Positions 8,922 through 17,796 of a stretch of DNA of 64,000 bases are shown here, piece after piece. This DNA comes from Methylocapsa acidiphila B2 (GTDB lineage: Bacteria; Pseudomonadota; Alphaproteobacteria; Rhizobiales; Beijerinckiaceae): positions 3,030,504 through 3,094,503 of the forward strand of contig NZ_KE386496.1 of assembly GCF_000427445.1 (NCBI RefSeq). The letters run 5' to 3'. Each line of letters starts with the position of its first letter. Position 1 is the first letter of the stretch. The position numbers and the translations under genes are program-made. The notes beneath the pieces are model-generated. The model did not search any database, was not told the origin of the DNA, and saw only the letters and a list, made by a program, of their open reading frames with translations.

Positions 8922-9995
8922 CTAACGGCTGCCAGTATATTCCGGAATTTGTTGCTTTTTGCCGAAGATGAATTGCTGCGGATTGCTTTCGATGGAGCGG
9001 ATCGCCTGATTGATCTCTTCGAGCGTCTTGCGTCCGTCGACCGCCAGCGCCTCATATTGACGCAAGCCGGACCCGGTGAAGCGGTTCACATTGGCGGCGA
9101 TCTCCTTCAGCCGAATGTCGAAATTGTCGGCGACCTTGCGGATCGATTTCGCCGCCTCAGCGATCTCGCCGAACGCGCCTTTCGAGTCGCCGGTGGCGAG
9201 AAAGCCGTTGAGATTGGTCAGGACGCCGTCGACCTTGTCCGCTGCGGCGTTGAGCTTGGCCGAGGTCGACGTGACGTTGGAGACGATCGTCTTCACGTCA
9301 TTGGGGTTGACGGCCTTGACCAGCACGTCGACGTCGGTCGTCAGGGTCTCGAGCTTGACGGTCAAAGGCTTGATCGTCTTTCCGACGTCCGCCATGGCGC
9401 TCATGAAATCCTTGATCCCGTCCGAATTGGCGGCGAGCGCGTCGGAGAATTTCTCGACGTTCTTCACCGAGCCGGTGATGGCGGCGGCGCTGTCGTCCAT
9501 AATCTTATTGGTCTTGCTGAGGAGGTCCGCGGCCTGATCGGAAATCTTGCGGGCGTTTTCGAGAAGGTCCTGGAAGTCCGAGCGATCGGCGACGATCACG
9601 CCGGGCTCGCCGCCGGGACCCGCGGCTAGGGGCGGGGATTGCTCGGCGCCGCCGAACAGCGCGACAGAGGCCACGCCGGTCAAGCCGGTCGATTCGAGGC
9701 GCGCCTTGGTGTCGGCGCGGACCGGCACGCGCGCGTCGACGTCGACTAGCGCGGAGACATGGCCAGGGTCGGTCGGAGAGAGGTCGATCTTGACCACTTC
9801 GCCGATGCGCACGCCATTGAACAGCACTGGCGCGCCGCGTAGAAGGCCCGACACCGATCCGGTGAAGACGACCTTATAGACTTGGCGGCCGCCGCTTCTG
9901 TCGCCGCCGGCGAACCAAAAGACGAAGCCGAAGGCCGAGGCGATCACCGCGAGGGTGAAAGCGCCGATCAAGGCGTAATTCGCGCGGGTTTCCAT
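8922..9995 (-). CDS. mlaD: MlaD family MCE-domain substrate-binding protein
   Basis: 357 residues. One N-terminal transmembrane helix (YALIGAFTLAVIASAFGFVFW, quoted in part) anchors it in the inner membrane. The MCE domain spans about residues 40-120 (VYKVVFTGSVSGLLRGAPVLF, ending in GVASVALFGG). A long helical/coiled region follows with repeated DKVDG and DFMSAMADVGKTI. MCE proteins form hexameric rings that carry phospholipids between membranes. It sits between the ATPase and lipoprotein genes on one strand, so it belongs to the same transporter. The gene symbol is given by family position. Confidence 0.88.
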   Translation of the reverse strand: METRANYALIGAFTLAVIASAFGFVFWFAGGDRSGGRQVYKVVFTGSVSGLLRGAPVLFNGVRIGEVVKIDLSPTDPGHVSALVDVDARVPVRADTKARLESTGLTGVASVALFGGAEQSPPLAAGPGGEPGVIVADRSDFQDLLENARKISDQAADLLSKTNKIMDDSAAAITGSVKNVEKFSDALAANSDGIKDFMSAMADVGKTIKPLTVKLETLTTDVDVLVKAVNPNDVKTIVSNVTSTSAKLNAAADKVDGVLTNLNGFLATGDSKGAFGEIAEAAKSIRKVADNFDIRLKEIAANVNRFTGSGLRQYEALAVDGRKTLEEINQAIRSIESNPQQFIFGKKQQIPEYTGSR

Positions 9996-10064
9996 ATTTT
10001 CCAGAGTCCTATTCGCCGCGCCTGCCCGGTTGGCCCTTGGCGGACCTCCGCGCCTGCCGGCTGG

Positions 10065-10937
10065 TCAAAGATCCTCCGAGACGCCTCCCCGCGCGACCGA
10101 AGGATCGAATTGTCGCGCCCGCTTGCCGTGAAAATAGGCGCGAAGCCACGGATGTTCGGCTGCGACCATGGCCTCGATCGGCCCCGCCGCAATCACTTTT
10201 CCCTCCGCGAGCGCGGCGATGCGGTCGCAAATCGAATAGAGGCTATCGAGATCATGCGTGACCATGAAGACGGTCAAGCCCAAAGTCTTCTGCAGCGTGG
10301 CGATCAGCTCATCGAAATCCGCAGCGCCGATCGGGTCGAGGCCCGATGTCGGCTCGTCGAGAAAGAGAAGCTCGGGGTCGAGCGCCAGGGCCCTCGCCAG
10401 GGCGGCCCGCTTAATCATGCCGCCGGACAATTCTGACGGATATTTGTCGGCGGCGTCAAGATCCAGCCCAACAAGCTTGATCTTGAGCATGGCTAGCTCA
10501 TCCGCGAGCCGAGGCGACAGGCGCAAATGCTCCCGCATGGGAACTTGAACATTTTGCTTGACCGTCAGGCCGGAAAAAAGAGCGCCTTGCTGGAACATCA
10601 CGCCGATGCGCCGGTCGATGCTATCATGCCCGCGCGCCGACGCCTGATCGATGTCGGAGCCGAAAATTTCGATCCGCCCGCTCTCCTTGCGGATGAGCCC
10701 CAAGATCGTTCGCGTCAAGACGGATTTGCCCGTGCCCGAGCCGCCGACGAAGCCGAGCACCTCTCCCCGGTAGACGTCAAGGTCGAGGCCGCGCATCACG
10801 CGCTCTTCGCCGAAGGCGACGACGAGCTCGCGCACCCGGATAACCGCTTCCGTCGTCGGGCGCGCGCGGGCTTGCGCCGAAAGCAGTCCTGGCGCTCGAA
10901 CGGGCGCGCCGGCCCCGAGGGCGAGCTCTTCGGTCAA
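10065..10937 (-). CDS. mlaF: MlaF-type ABC transporter ATP-binding protein
   Basis: 290 residues. Walker A GGSGTGKSV, Q-loop VMFQQGALFSGL, signature LSGGM, Walker B LLFLDEPTSGLD and the switch His (VTHDL) are all present. The start is read as the TTG at 10937, whose TTGA overlaps the TGA of the upstream permease gene. No ATG exists before the conserved region, and a four-base stop/start overlap is typical of coupled operons. A GTG further in (before CGCGAGCTC) is the alternative. It supplies energy for the Mla-type lipid transporter. Confidence 0.9.
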   Translation of the reverse strand: MTEELALGAGAPVRAPGLLSAQARARPTTEAVIRVRELVVAFGEERVMRGLDLDVYRGEVLGFVGGSGTGKSVLTRTILGLIRKESGRIEIFGSDIDQASARGHDSIDRRIGVMFQQGALFSGLTVKQNVQVPMREHLRLSPRLADELAMLKIKLVGLDLDAADKYPSELSGGMIKRAALARALALDPELLFLDEPTSGLDPIGAADFDELIATLQKTLGLTVFMVTHDLDSLYSICDRIAALAEGKVIAAGPIEAMVAAEHPWLRAYFHGKRARQFDPSVARGGVSEDL

Positions 10938-12073
10938 AATCGAATTCCAGCGAAGAACATAGCGAAAATGCCGTCCACGACGATCACCATGAAGATGGAT
11001 TTGACGACCGAGGCCGTGACCCTGCGCCCAAGAGATTCGGCCGAGCCTTCGACAGCGAGGCCCTCGACCGAGGCGATGAGCCCGATGACGAATCCCATGA
11101 ACGGCGCCTTGATCATGCCGCTCAGGAACGTGTGCAGGCCGATCGCCTCTGGCAAGAGCGCGATGAAGCTCCGCGGCGTGATGCCGCCATAGATCCAGGC
11201 TACGACAATGCCGCCGAAGATCGCCGACATGTCGCCGATGAAGGTCAGAAGGGGGACGCTGATCATGAGCGCGAGAATGCGCGGCGCGATCAGCACGTCC
11301 ATGGGCTGCATGCCCATGACCTTTAAAGCGTCGATCTCCTCGCGCATCTTCATCGAGCCGAGCTCGGCGGTGATCGCCGAACCCGAGCGGCCCGCCGCCA
11401 TGATGGAGGTCAGCATGACGCCGAGCTCGCGCAGGATGAGAATGCCGACGAGATCGACGACGAGAATGGTTGCGCCGAAGCGCCGCAATTGGAAAAGGCC
11501 CTGTTGAGCGACGATCGCGCCGACCAGAAAATTGATCAGGAAAATGATGGGGACGCCGCGGAGCGCGATCGTCTCCATGTGGGAAAAGAGCGAGGCGGGG
11601 CGAAATCGGCTCGGCCGCGCGAGACTCTTGCCGATCGAGGCCACGAATTGGCCGAGGCAATCGACGGCGTTGAGGAGATCGTGTCCCGCGCTCGCCACGC
11701 TTTGGCCGACGTCGGCGAGAAGATCGACCGCATAGGATTTACGCTTCCGCGGCGGCGCGTTGAGAGCGCGATACCCCGCCTCCTCGAGAAGGATCCCGAA
11801 CTCTGGTCTGATCGAGGCGAGCTCCGCCGCGACGCCCCTCGCGCTGAGCTGCTGCCGGGTCCGGTCGATCAGCCAGGCGCCCGCCGTGTCTAGCCGCGCG
11901 ACGCCGCCGAGATCAAGAATGGCGCGGCGGCCCGCGCCTCCCTCAGTCAGAAGCGCCTTGGCGCCGGCTTCGATCTCGGCGGAGGCGTCGAGGGTCCAGT
12001 GGCCGGCGAGGCTGAGCCAAATAGCGTCGCCGGCTCGCCGGCTGGAGAATGTCGGACCGTTCAACGAGCCCAT
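10934..12073 (-). CDS. mlaE: MlaE family lipid transport permease with N-terminal STAS domain
   Basis: 379 residues from ATG 12073, which has GAGGA about 11 bases upstream; the frame is open to a TTG at 12253. Residues 1-95 form a STAS domain (WLSLAGHWTLDASAEIE, ILDLGGVARLDTAGAWLI), the role played by separate MlaB in E. coli. The MlaE domain follows with ALRGVPIIFLINFLVGAIVA, ELGVMLTSIMAAGRSGSA and the EIDALKVMGM coupling helix. First gene of the mlaE-mlaF-mlaD-lipoprotein operon that moves phospholipids across the envelope. Confidence 0.9.
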   Translation of the reverse strand: MGSLNGPTFSSRRAGDAIWLSLAGHWTLDASAEIEAGAKALLTEGGAGRRAILDLGGVARLDTAGAWLIDRTRQQLSARGVAAELASIRPEFGILLEEAGYRALNAPPRKRKSYAVDLLADVGQSVASAGHDLLNAVDCLGQFVASIGKSLARPSRFRPASLFSHMETIALRGVPIIFLINFLVGAIVAQQGLFQLRRFGATILVVDLVGILILRELGVMLTSIMAAGRSGSAITAELGSMKMREEIDALKVMGMQPMDVLIAPRILALMISVPLLTFIGDMSAIFGGIVVAWIYGGITPRSFIALLPEAIGLHTFLSGMIKAPFMGFVIGLIASVEGLAVEGSAESLGRRVTASVVKSIFMVIVVDGIFAMFFAGIRF

Positions 12074-12340
12074 CCTGATCAGGTCCTCAAGATCGCCTTC
12101 GAGGCGCGGGATGGAGGCTTTTATGTCGACCTTGCGGCGAAGTCGTGGCGCCGGCCAGCGTTCGGAACTGCGCGGTACGCTCGAAAGAGCAGCGATCACG
12201 CAAAATTCATTTGGCCGAGCGACTGTTGCGGCGTCGCCACGCCAGACAAGCAAAATGCGTCTCGGCTCCCGCGATTCAGGAAACGTTCTTGAATCGGCCG
12301 GGTAAAACTCGCACCCTCAATACGCGAATTGCGGTTTCGT

Positions 12341-12859
12341 ATGGTCGAGCGTAACGCGTTTAAGAGGTGTTTCGAAGTGAATTCGGGCGGAGCGTCTTGC
12401 CCTCGACGGTCAAGCTTGCTTGGGCGGAGGCCGGCCTTCAAAGGCTGGCGGAGCCCGGCTCGTCGCTTCTTCGTCCTTCTCTTTTTTCTCGCCCAGGTTT
12501 TCTCTCCCGCCTCGCTGGCGCACGCGCGCTTTACCGTGCCTTCGCCTCTTCTCGCCGCACAATCAGACGCCGCGGCGTCTGGCCAGGAGGCGACGAAATC
12601 TGCGGTCCCGTGCCCGCGTCATGCCATCCAACGCGGCGGCTCGAATGGCGACAAACCGCCATGCTGCCCGCAAGATGACTGCTCTTGCTCCCTGACAGGA
12701 TGCCTCGACGCGGCTGCGATTTTACTGCCTCCTGAGATCGCGCAAGCCGCCTATGCTCCGCGCATGTCGGAGGCCTCCGCCTCATGGCAAGTTTCCCGCA
12801 ACATTCGCCGGCTCACTGAATTCGTCGGGCAGCCACGGGGACCGCCTTCCTCCATCTGA
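12341..12859 (+). CDS. Cys-rich exported protein at the head of the copper block (DUF2946-like)
   Basis: 172 residues from ATG 12341 (a TTG at 12329 is also possible). A long basic N-terminus is followed by a signal-like helix (FFVLLFFLAQVFSPASLAHA). The mature part contains PCPRH and CCPQDDCSCSLTGCLD, a Cys cluster able to hold a metal, and a C-terminal RLTEFVGQPRGPP. The layout recalls DUF2946 and related small periplasmic copper proteins, but the match is by shape only. It precedes the barrel, CopC and CopD genes on the same strand, which supports a metal role. Confidence 0.5.
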   Translation: MVERNAFKRCFEVNSGGASCPRRSSLLGRRPAFKGWRSPARRFFVLLFFLAQVFSPASLAHARFTVPSPLLAAQSDAAASGQEATKSAVPCPRHAIQRGGSNGDKPPCCPQDDCSCSLTGCLDAAAILLPPEIAQAAYAPRMSEASASWQVSRNIRRLTEFVGQPRGPPSSI

Positions 12860-12939
12860 CTCGCAAGCGCCCCGATTCCGGCGGCTCAGCCGGCTCCAGC
12901 CATCGTGGGCGACGTCAACATTCAGATCGAGGATCCAAC

Positions 12940-13941
12940 ATGTCTCGCAGTTCTTCCATCGCCTTCGCAGGCGCGCTCGCCGCCGCCTTTGCGGGCGCCG
13001 CTCCAGCTCACGCGCACACCATCGTCGGCAACCGGGTTTTTCCGGCGACGCTCACGATCGACGATCCCGGCGTCAATGACGAATTGGCTCTTCCGGCCTT
13101 CACCTATATGGCCGCGGCCAATTATGATGGAACGCTCGGTTCGCTATCTTATACGTTTGGTTGGGAATATTCGAAAACGATCACGGCCGATCTCGGCATT
13201 TCAGTGGGTTCCGGGGGGTTCACCTGGCAAAGGAACCCGCAGGCCGCCGGCTGGGCCAATATCGAGACACAGCTGAAATATGTCTTCTACCAGAACGCGG
13301 AACATGAATTCATCATTTCCGGCGCGGTCAATTTCGAATGGGGCCATACGGGCAGTGGCCAAAGCTCCTCTCTCCCCTCCGATCCCTACACGACCGTCAC
13401 CCCGAAGCTCTATATCGGCAAAGGATTCGGCGACGTCGGAGTAGATTGGGCGAAGCCTTTCGCGATTACCGCCGAGGCGGATTATTCCTTCTCGACGCAT
13501 CCGATCACCGCGACGCTGCAGCAAGATCCGAATACCGGCATCAATTACATCCAATTGGATCAGACGCCGACGGTTCTGACCTATGGCGCGACGCTGCAAT
13601 ATAGCCTGCTCTACATGAATTCCTATGTTCACGAGGTCCCGGAAATCTTCAGGCGGCTCATTCCGGCCTTTGAAGGTGTGTTCAGCACGCCGGTCTCCAA
13701 TATTGGCCCCTCGGTCGAAGGGCAATGGACCCACACGACCACGGGCGTGGTCGGCCCGTCGCTCTATTATATTGGGAATTATTTCCAGATTGGCGTGATG
13801 GCCCAATTCCCGATCAATCAAGCTAGCGGCAAGCATGTCGGCGCCGCCGCCGTCTTGGATTTCTTCCTCGACGACATCGCTCCAGACACGATCGGCAAGC
13901 CTCTCTTCGGCCCGCCTCAGGCGCGGCCCGGCAGAATTTAG
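12940..13941 (+). CDS. Outer-membrane beta-barrel protein linked to copC
   Basis: 333 residues with a clear signal peptide (AFAGALAAAFAGAAPAHA, then HTIVGNRVFPATL). Alternating aromatic and polar strands fill the mature part (SLSYTFGWEYSKTI, FTWQRNPQ, EHEFIISGAVNFEWGH, YGATLQYSLLYMNSY, SLYYIGNYFQIGVMAQF), as in barrel proteins and transporter-like outer-membrane proteins. Its stop lies just before copC, and the copC Shine-Dalgarno overlaps it, so the two are almost certainly co-transcribed. It may carry copper or another substrate across the outer membrane; this role is inferred from context only. Confidence 0.65.
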   Translation: MSRSSSIAFAGALAAAFAGAAPAHAHTIVGNRVFPATLTIDDPGVNDELALPAFTYMAAANYDGTLGSLSYTFGWEYSKTITADLGISVGSGGFTWQRNPQAAGWANIETQLKYVFYQNAEHEFIISGAVNFEWGHTGSGQSSSLPSDPYTTVTPKLYIGKGFGDVGVDWAKPFAITAEADYSFSTHPITATLQQDPNTGINYIQLDQTPTVLTYGATLQYSLLYMNSYVHEVPEIFRRLIPAFEGVFSTPVSNIGPSVEGQWTHTTTGVVGPSLYYIGNYFQIGVMAQFPINQASGKHVGAAAVLDFFLDDIAPDTIGKPLFGPPQARPGRI

Positions 13942-13954
13942 GAGCTCGGGCGTC

Positions 13955-14320
13955 ATGCGAAAGATTCTGAAAATTCTCGCCGCCGCGACCGCCGCCTGCC
14001 TTCTCGCGGCGACCGCCGCCTTCGCCCACGCCTTTCTCGACACAGCTTCGCCCGGCGTCGGCGCGACCGTGCGCGGCTCGCCGAGCGAGCTAAGGCTCAG
14101 CTTCAGCCAGAATATCGTCGCGGCTTTTTCGGGGGTCCAAATCTCGACCGCGAGCGGGCAGGCGGTTTCGGCGGGCAAAGCCGTGCTGGTTGCGCCCAAT
14201 GTCCTCACCGTTCGGCTCGGCCGCGCGTTGAGCCCCGGGGCCTATGTGGTGAGCTGGCACGTCGTCTCGGTCGACACCCATCCGACGTCGGGCACTTATC
14301 AGTTCACGGTCGCGCCCTAG
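13955..14320 (+). CDS. copC: CopC periplasmic copper-binding protein
   Basis: 121 residues. Signal peptide ends AAFA, so the mature protein begins HAFLD with the N-terminal His that forms the Cu(II) brace. LRLSFSQNIVAAFSGVQI and the conserved VDTHPTSGTYQFTV follow, giving the Asp and His of the Cu(II) site. There is no Met-rich Cu(I) motif, as in the Cu(II)-only CopC class. A TAGGAG Shine-Dalgarno overlaps the end of the barrel gene. It probably delivers copper to CopD. Confidence 0.93.
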   Translation: MRKILKILAAATAACLLAATAAFAHAFLDTASPGVGATVRGSPSELRLSFSQNIVAAFSGVQISTASGQAVSAGKAVLVAPNVLTVRLGRALSPGAYVVSWHVVSVDTHPTSGTYQFTVAP

Positions 14321-14533
14321 CCGTGGGGCTTCGGCCGGCGCGGCGCGCCAGCCGCGGGCATTGGAGCCGAGGCCCTCGAGCCGCCGTCGCGACGACGGTT
14401 CGAGGCGCGATCGAACAGATTCGAATATGCCCCGCTGCAAGGCTCCGGTGCTCGTGCAAGTGAGCGGCGCGGGAGCCTTCTCTCGTCATCAAGATCAAGA
14501 CCCGCCAGCGCAGAACAAGCGCGAGGAGGAGCA

Positions 14534-15571
14534 ATGTCGATCTTTCAGATCCTCGTCCTCGCTGCTGCGGCGGCGGAAGAGGCGCCGTTCCAGGCCGATA
14601 TGGGGAGCATGCCGCCGGAGTCGGGCGACGGCTTCATCACGATTTTTCATTTCCTCTTCCTAGCGCGCTGGATTCACTTCGCCGCTGTTTTCATTCTTTT
14701 TGGCTCGTCCTTCTTTTGGTTCTACATGGGGCATGAGCGCTCGGAATCGGGTCTTGGCGGATTGCCGCGAGCCCTTCGTGCGACGAAGATCCTGCTTTGC
14801 GTGGCGGCGCCGATCGCCGCGATCTCGGGCGTTGCCTGGCTCGCCGGCATTCTGGCCAATATGACGAGCGGTTTCAGCAATGTGGTCGATCTCGAGACCT
14901 GGCGCCTCTTCTTCTTCGAGACGCAGTTCGGCCCTGTGTCGATCGTGCGCTTGGCGCTGCTCGCCGCAGCCATCGTGGTCGTCGCGTTGCCTTGGCGCAA
15001 CCGCGCTTGGTTTTCGGCTCTTCTCCATATCGGGGCGTTTCTGTTGATCACCCAGGCCTGGCTCGGCCATGCCGCAGAGGGCGGCGCGGGCCTTTATGGG
15101 ACCGTGATGATAACTGCCTATTGCGTTCATGCGCTCGCGGCCGCCGCCTGGGTCGGAGGTCTGCCGCCGCTTTTGTTCGCGCTCGTGGAGCAGCGACGCT
15201 TCAACCCTCATGACGCGCGCGATTGGACTCTCGACATTCTTTCGCGCTACTCGCTCATGGCCATGGCGGCGGTGCCGTTGATTGTCCTCAGCGGGATCGC
15301 GAACGCCGCCTTTCGCGTCGCCGGCGCCTTCGACAAGCTGTTTTATACCGGCTATGGCGACGTGCTCTTTGCGAAGGTTGGGGTCGTCGCCTTGATGCTG
15401 GGTCTCGCCGCTTTCAATCGCTTCGTCGCCATGCCGCGCTTGCGCGCCGCTTCGTTGAAAGGGATGGGGCAGATCAACCGGCTGCGCGTCAGCGTGGCTT
15501 GCGAGCTGGCTCTGGGAGCGCTCGTCCTTGCCGTCGCCGCCGTGCTCGGGATCACGCCGCCGCCGCAATGA
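14534..15571 (+). CDS. copD: CopD inner-membrane copper transport protein
   Basis: 345 residues. Eight or so hydrophobic segments with the CopD features: ARWIHFAAVFILFGSSFFWF, ITQAWLGHAAEG, AYCVHALAAAAWVGGLPPLLF and RYSLMAMAAVPLIVLSGI. His residues in these helices are the likely copper ligands. GAGGAGCAATG provides the start. It lies 213 bases after copC on the same strand. CopC-CopD pairs are thought to import periplasmic copper into the cytoplasm. Confidence 0.9.
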   Translation: MSIFQILVLAAAAAEEAPFQADMGSMPPESGDGFITIFHFLFLARWIHFAAVFILFGSSFFWFYMGHERSESGLGGLPRALRATKILLCVAAPIAAISGVAWLAGILANMTSGFSNVVDLETWRLFFFETQFGPVSIVRLALLAAAIVVVALPWRNRAWFSALLHIGAFLLITQAWLGHAAEGGAGLYGTVMITAYCVHALAAAAWVGGLPPLLFALVEQRRFNPHDARDWTLDILSRYSLMAMAAVPLIVLSGIANAAFRVAGAFDKLFYTGYGDVLFAKVGVVALMLGLAAFNRFVAMPRLRAASLKGMGQINRLRVSVACELALGALVLAVAAVLGITPPPQ

Positions 15572-15670
15572 GCAGGCCGCCGGCCACAATTGCTTCATCC
15601 TCGGAGAGCATATCAGCGAGGACGCGGGAGCGCGCGGCGCGCTTGCAACGATAAGGACCGAGGGGTCGGC

Positions 15671-16369
15671 ATGCCTTCAACGCCGCACATAGAAAAGCAT
15701 TTCCTCGCCTCCGAGCTCGTCCGCGACGTCGTGATCGGGATGGCGGACGGCCTCACCGTTCCTTTCGCTCTCGCGGCCGGGCTTTCGGGAGCCGTCGCCT
15801 CGACGCGGATCATCACCACCGCCGGCCTCGCCGAGGTCGCCGCGGGGGCGCTGGCGATGGGGCTCGGCGGCTATCTCGCGGCGCGGACGGATCTCGAGCA
15901 TTACCGGTCGGAATTCCGACGCGAGAAGACGGAGATCCGGGAGCTGCCCGAAACCGAACGGTCGGAGGTGCGCAAGATCCTGCTCGAATTCGGCCTCGAC
16001 GCCGAGCAAACCGAGACCGTGACCGCCACGCTGACCCGCGACCCTTCGCGGTGGACGAAGTTCATGATGCGCTTCGAACTTGGCCTCGAGGAGCCGGATC
16101 CCGGCCGCGCGTTGGCCAGCGCCGTGACGATCGGGACCGCCTATGTGGTCGGAGGCCTTATTCCACTTCTGCCTTATTTCTGGTCCAAGAGCGTTTCTCA
16201 GGCGCTTTTGATCTCGATCGCGACGACTTTGAGCGCGCTTTTCGTTTTTGGCGGCGTCAAAGGCCGATTGACCGGCGTGGCGCCATTGCGTAGCGCGCTT
16301 CAAACGGCCATCGTCGGCAGCATCGCCGCCGGCGCGGCTTTCGCTCTAGCCCGTCTCGTCGGGGCCTGA
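15671..16369 (+). CDS. VIT1/CCC1 family metal transporter
   Basis: 232 residues. It has the VIT1/CCC1 signature MADGLTVPFALAAGLSGAV in TM1, then AEVAAGALAMGLGGYLA in TM2. A cytoplasmic Glu-rich loop (about residues 75-135, REKTEIRELPETERSEVRKIL) resembles the metal-binding hub of VIT1 and three more helices follow. Family members move Fe(II) or Mn(II). It stands downstream of copD and upstream of the DUF4010 gene, extending the metal-handling block. Confidence 0.88.
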   Translation: MPSTPHIEKHFLASELVRDVVIGMADGLTVPFALAAGLSGAVASTRIITTAGLAEVAAGALAMGLGGYLAARTDLEHYRSEFRREKTEIRELPETERSEVRKILLEFGLDAEQTETVTATLTRDPSRWTKFMMRFELGLEEPDPGRALASAVTIGTAYVVGGLIPLLPYFWSKSVSQALLISIATTLSALFVFGGVKGRLTGVAPLRSALQTAIVGSIAAGAAFALARLVGA

Positions 16370-16399
16370 GCCGGCGTCCCCGCGCGAGCGGCCGACGCG

Positions 16400-17659
16400 A
16401 TGGGAAGGGCCATGTTCAGCGTCGACCCTTTGATTCTCGGTCTCGCCGTGGCGCTAGGCATAGGTCTTTTGATCGGCGCCGAGCGCGAACGGCGGAAGGA
16501 GGAAAGGCGGGCTCCGGCCTCCGCCGGCATTCGCACCTTCGCCCTGGCGTCCCTGGCCGGCGCCCTCAGCATCGTGCTCGGCGGCCAGCTTTTATTCGCG
16601 GTCACGCTCGGCGGGGCCTTCGCCCTGGCGAGCTTCGCCTATTGGCGCGGCTTCCGGGACGATCCTGGGCTGACGACGGAAATCGCCCTCGTCGTGACCA
16701 TTCTTCTCGGCGGACTGACGATGTCGCGCCCGGGCCTCGCCGCCGGCGTCGCCGTCGCTGTCGCCATTGTGCTCGCCGCGCGGACCGCCCTGCACCGATT
16801 TGTCAGTTCGGTTCTCGGCGAGGACGAGCTCCATGACGCCTTGACCTTCGCCGCTGCGACGCTGATCGTTCTGCCTTTGCTGCCCGATCGTCCAATGGGG
16901 CCTTTGGCCGCTCTCAACCCGCATGCGATCTGGATCCTCGTGATCCTGGTCATGGCCATCGGCGCCTTCGGCCATATCGCCGTCCGCCTCCTCGGCCCTC
17001 GCTTCGGCTTGCCCCTCGCAGGCTTGGCGTCGGGCTTCATCTCCAGCGTCGCGACGATCGGGGCGATGGGCGCCCGCGCGGCGGAGGCTCCCGCCCTGCT
17101 CTGGCCGGCGGCGGCGGGGGCGGTCCTGTCGACGGTCGCGACCGTCGTGCAAATGGCCTTGCTGCTCGCGGTGGCCAATGTCGCGACCTTGATCGCCTTG
17201 GCGGTCCCGCTCGCTTGCGCCGGCGCCGCGGCGATCCTTTACGGCGCGACCTTTGCCGTTTGGGCTCTGCGCGGCGAGACAGGCGCGGTGCGAGAGCGGG
17301 GCCGCGCCTTCAGTTTGGCGACGGCTCTCACATTCGCCACCATGCTCGCTGCGATCCTCCTCGGGTCGCGCGCCTTGAGCCAATGGTATGGCGAACGGGG
17401 CGTGCTGGCAGCCGCCGCGATGGCGGGATTCGCCGACACGCATTCCGCCGCCATTTCGATCGCGGCCCAGGTCGGCGAGGGGCAAATCGCGGCTGGGGAC
17501 GCGACGCTCCCTATCTTGGTCGCGCTCTCGACGAATTCGATCACCAAGCTTGCAGCGAGCCTGTTCGGTGGCGGCGGCCTGACCTTCGCGCTCCGGGTCG
17601 TTCCGGGATTGATCTTGGTGATTTCGGCGGCTTGGGCGGGCTGGTGGTTCGTCCGCTAA
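16400..17659 (+). CDS. MgtC/SapB and DUF4010 domain membrane protein
   Basis: 419 residues, about a dozen hydrophobic segments. The N-terminal part (residues 10-140) has the MgtC/SapB pattern LAVALGIGLLIGAERERR and GIRTFALASLAGAL. The rest is DUF4010 with LVALSTNSITKLAASLFGGG near the end. Function unknown; MgtC proteins are linked to magnesium and virulence. It follows the VIT1-like gene by 30 bases and probably shares its transcript. ATG 16412 is an alternative start. Confidence 0.85.
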   Translation: MGRAMFSVDPLILGLAVALGIGLLIGAERERRKEERRAPASAGIRTFALASLAGALSIVLGGQLLFAVTLGGAFALASFAYWRGFRDDPGLTTEIALVVTILLGGLTMSRPGLAAGVAVAVAIVLAARTALHRFVSSVLGEDELHDALTFAAATLIVLPLLPDRPMGPLAALNPHAIWILVILVMAIGAFGHIAVRLLGPRFGLPLAGLASGFISSVATIGAMGARAAEAPALLWPAAAGAVLSTVATVVQMALLLAVANVATLIALAVPLACAGAAAILYGATFAVWALRGETGAVRERGRAFSLATALTFATMLAAILLGSRALSQWYGERGVLAAAAMAGFADTHSAAISIAAQVGEGQIAAGDATLPILVALSTNSITKLAASLFGGGGLTFALRVVPGLILVISAAWAGWWFVR

Positions 17660-17796
17660 GTCCCGCCCTCCGCCGATCCGGACATATTGCGTCGCCGGCT
17701 CGATGCGATCGGGCTCCGACCCGTCGGACGGCGCGTTGATCCCTTCACGGCCTTATGCGAAAGCAAGGCCTTCCTCTGGCCGGCGATTCTTGATCC

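Noticed and set aside
10065-11660. 531-residue reading that joins mlaF to an upstream segment
   Set aside because: The first 40 percent is an out-of-frame reading of mlaE; the real ATPase starts at the TTG overlapping the mlaE stop.
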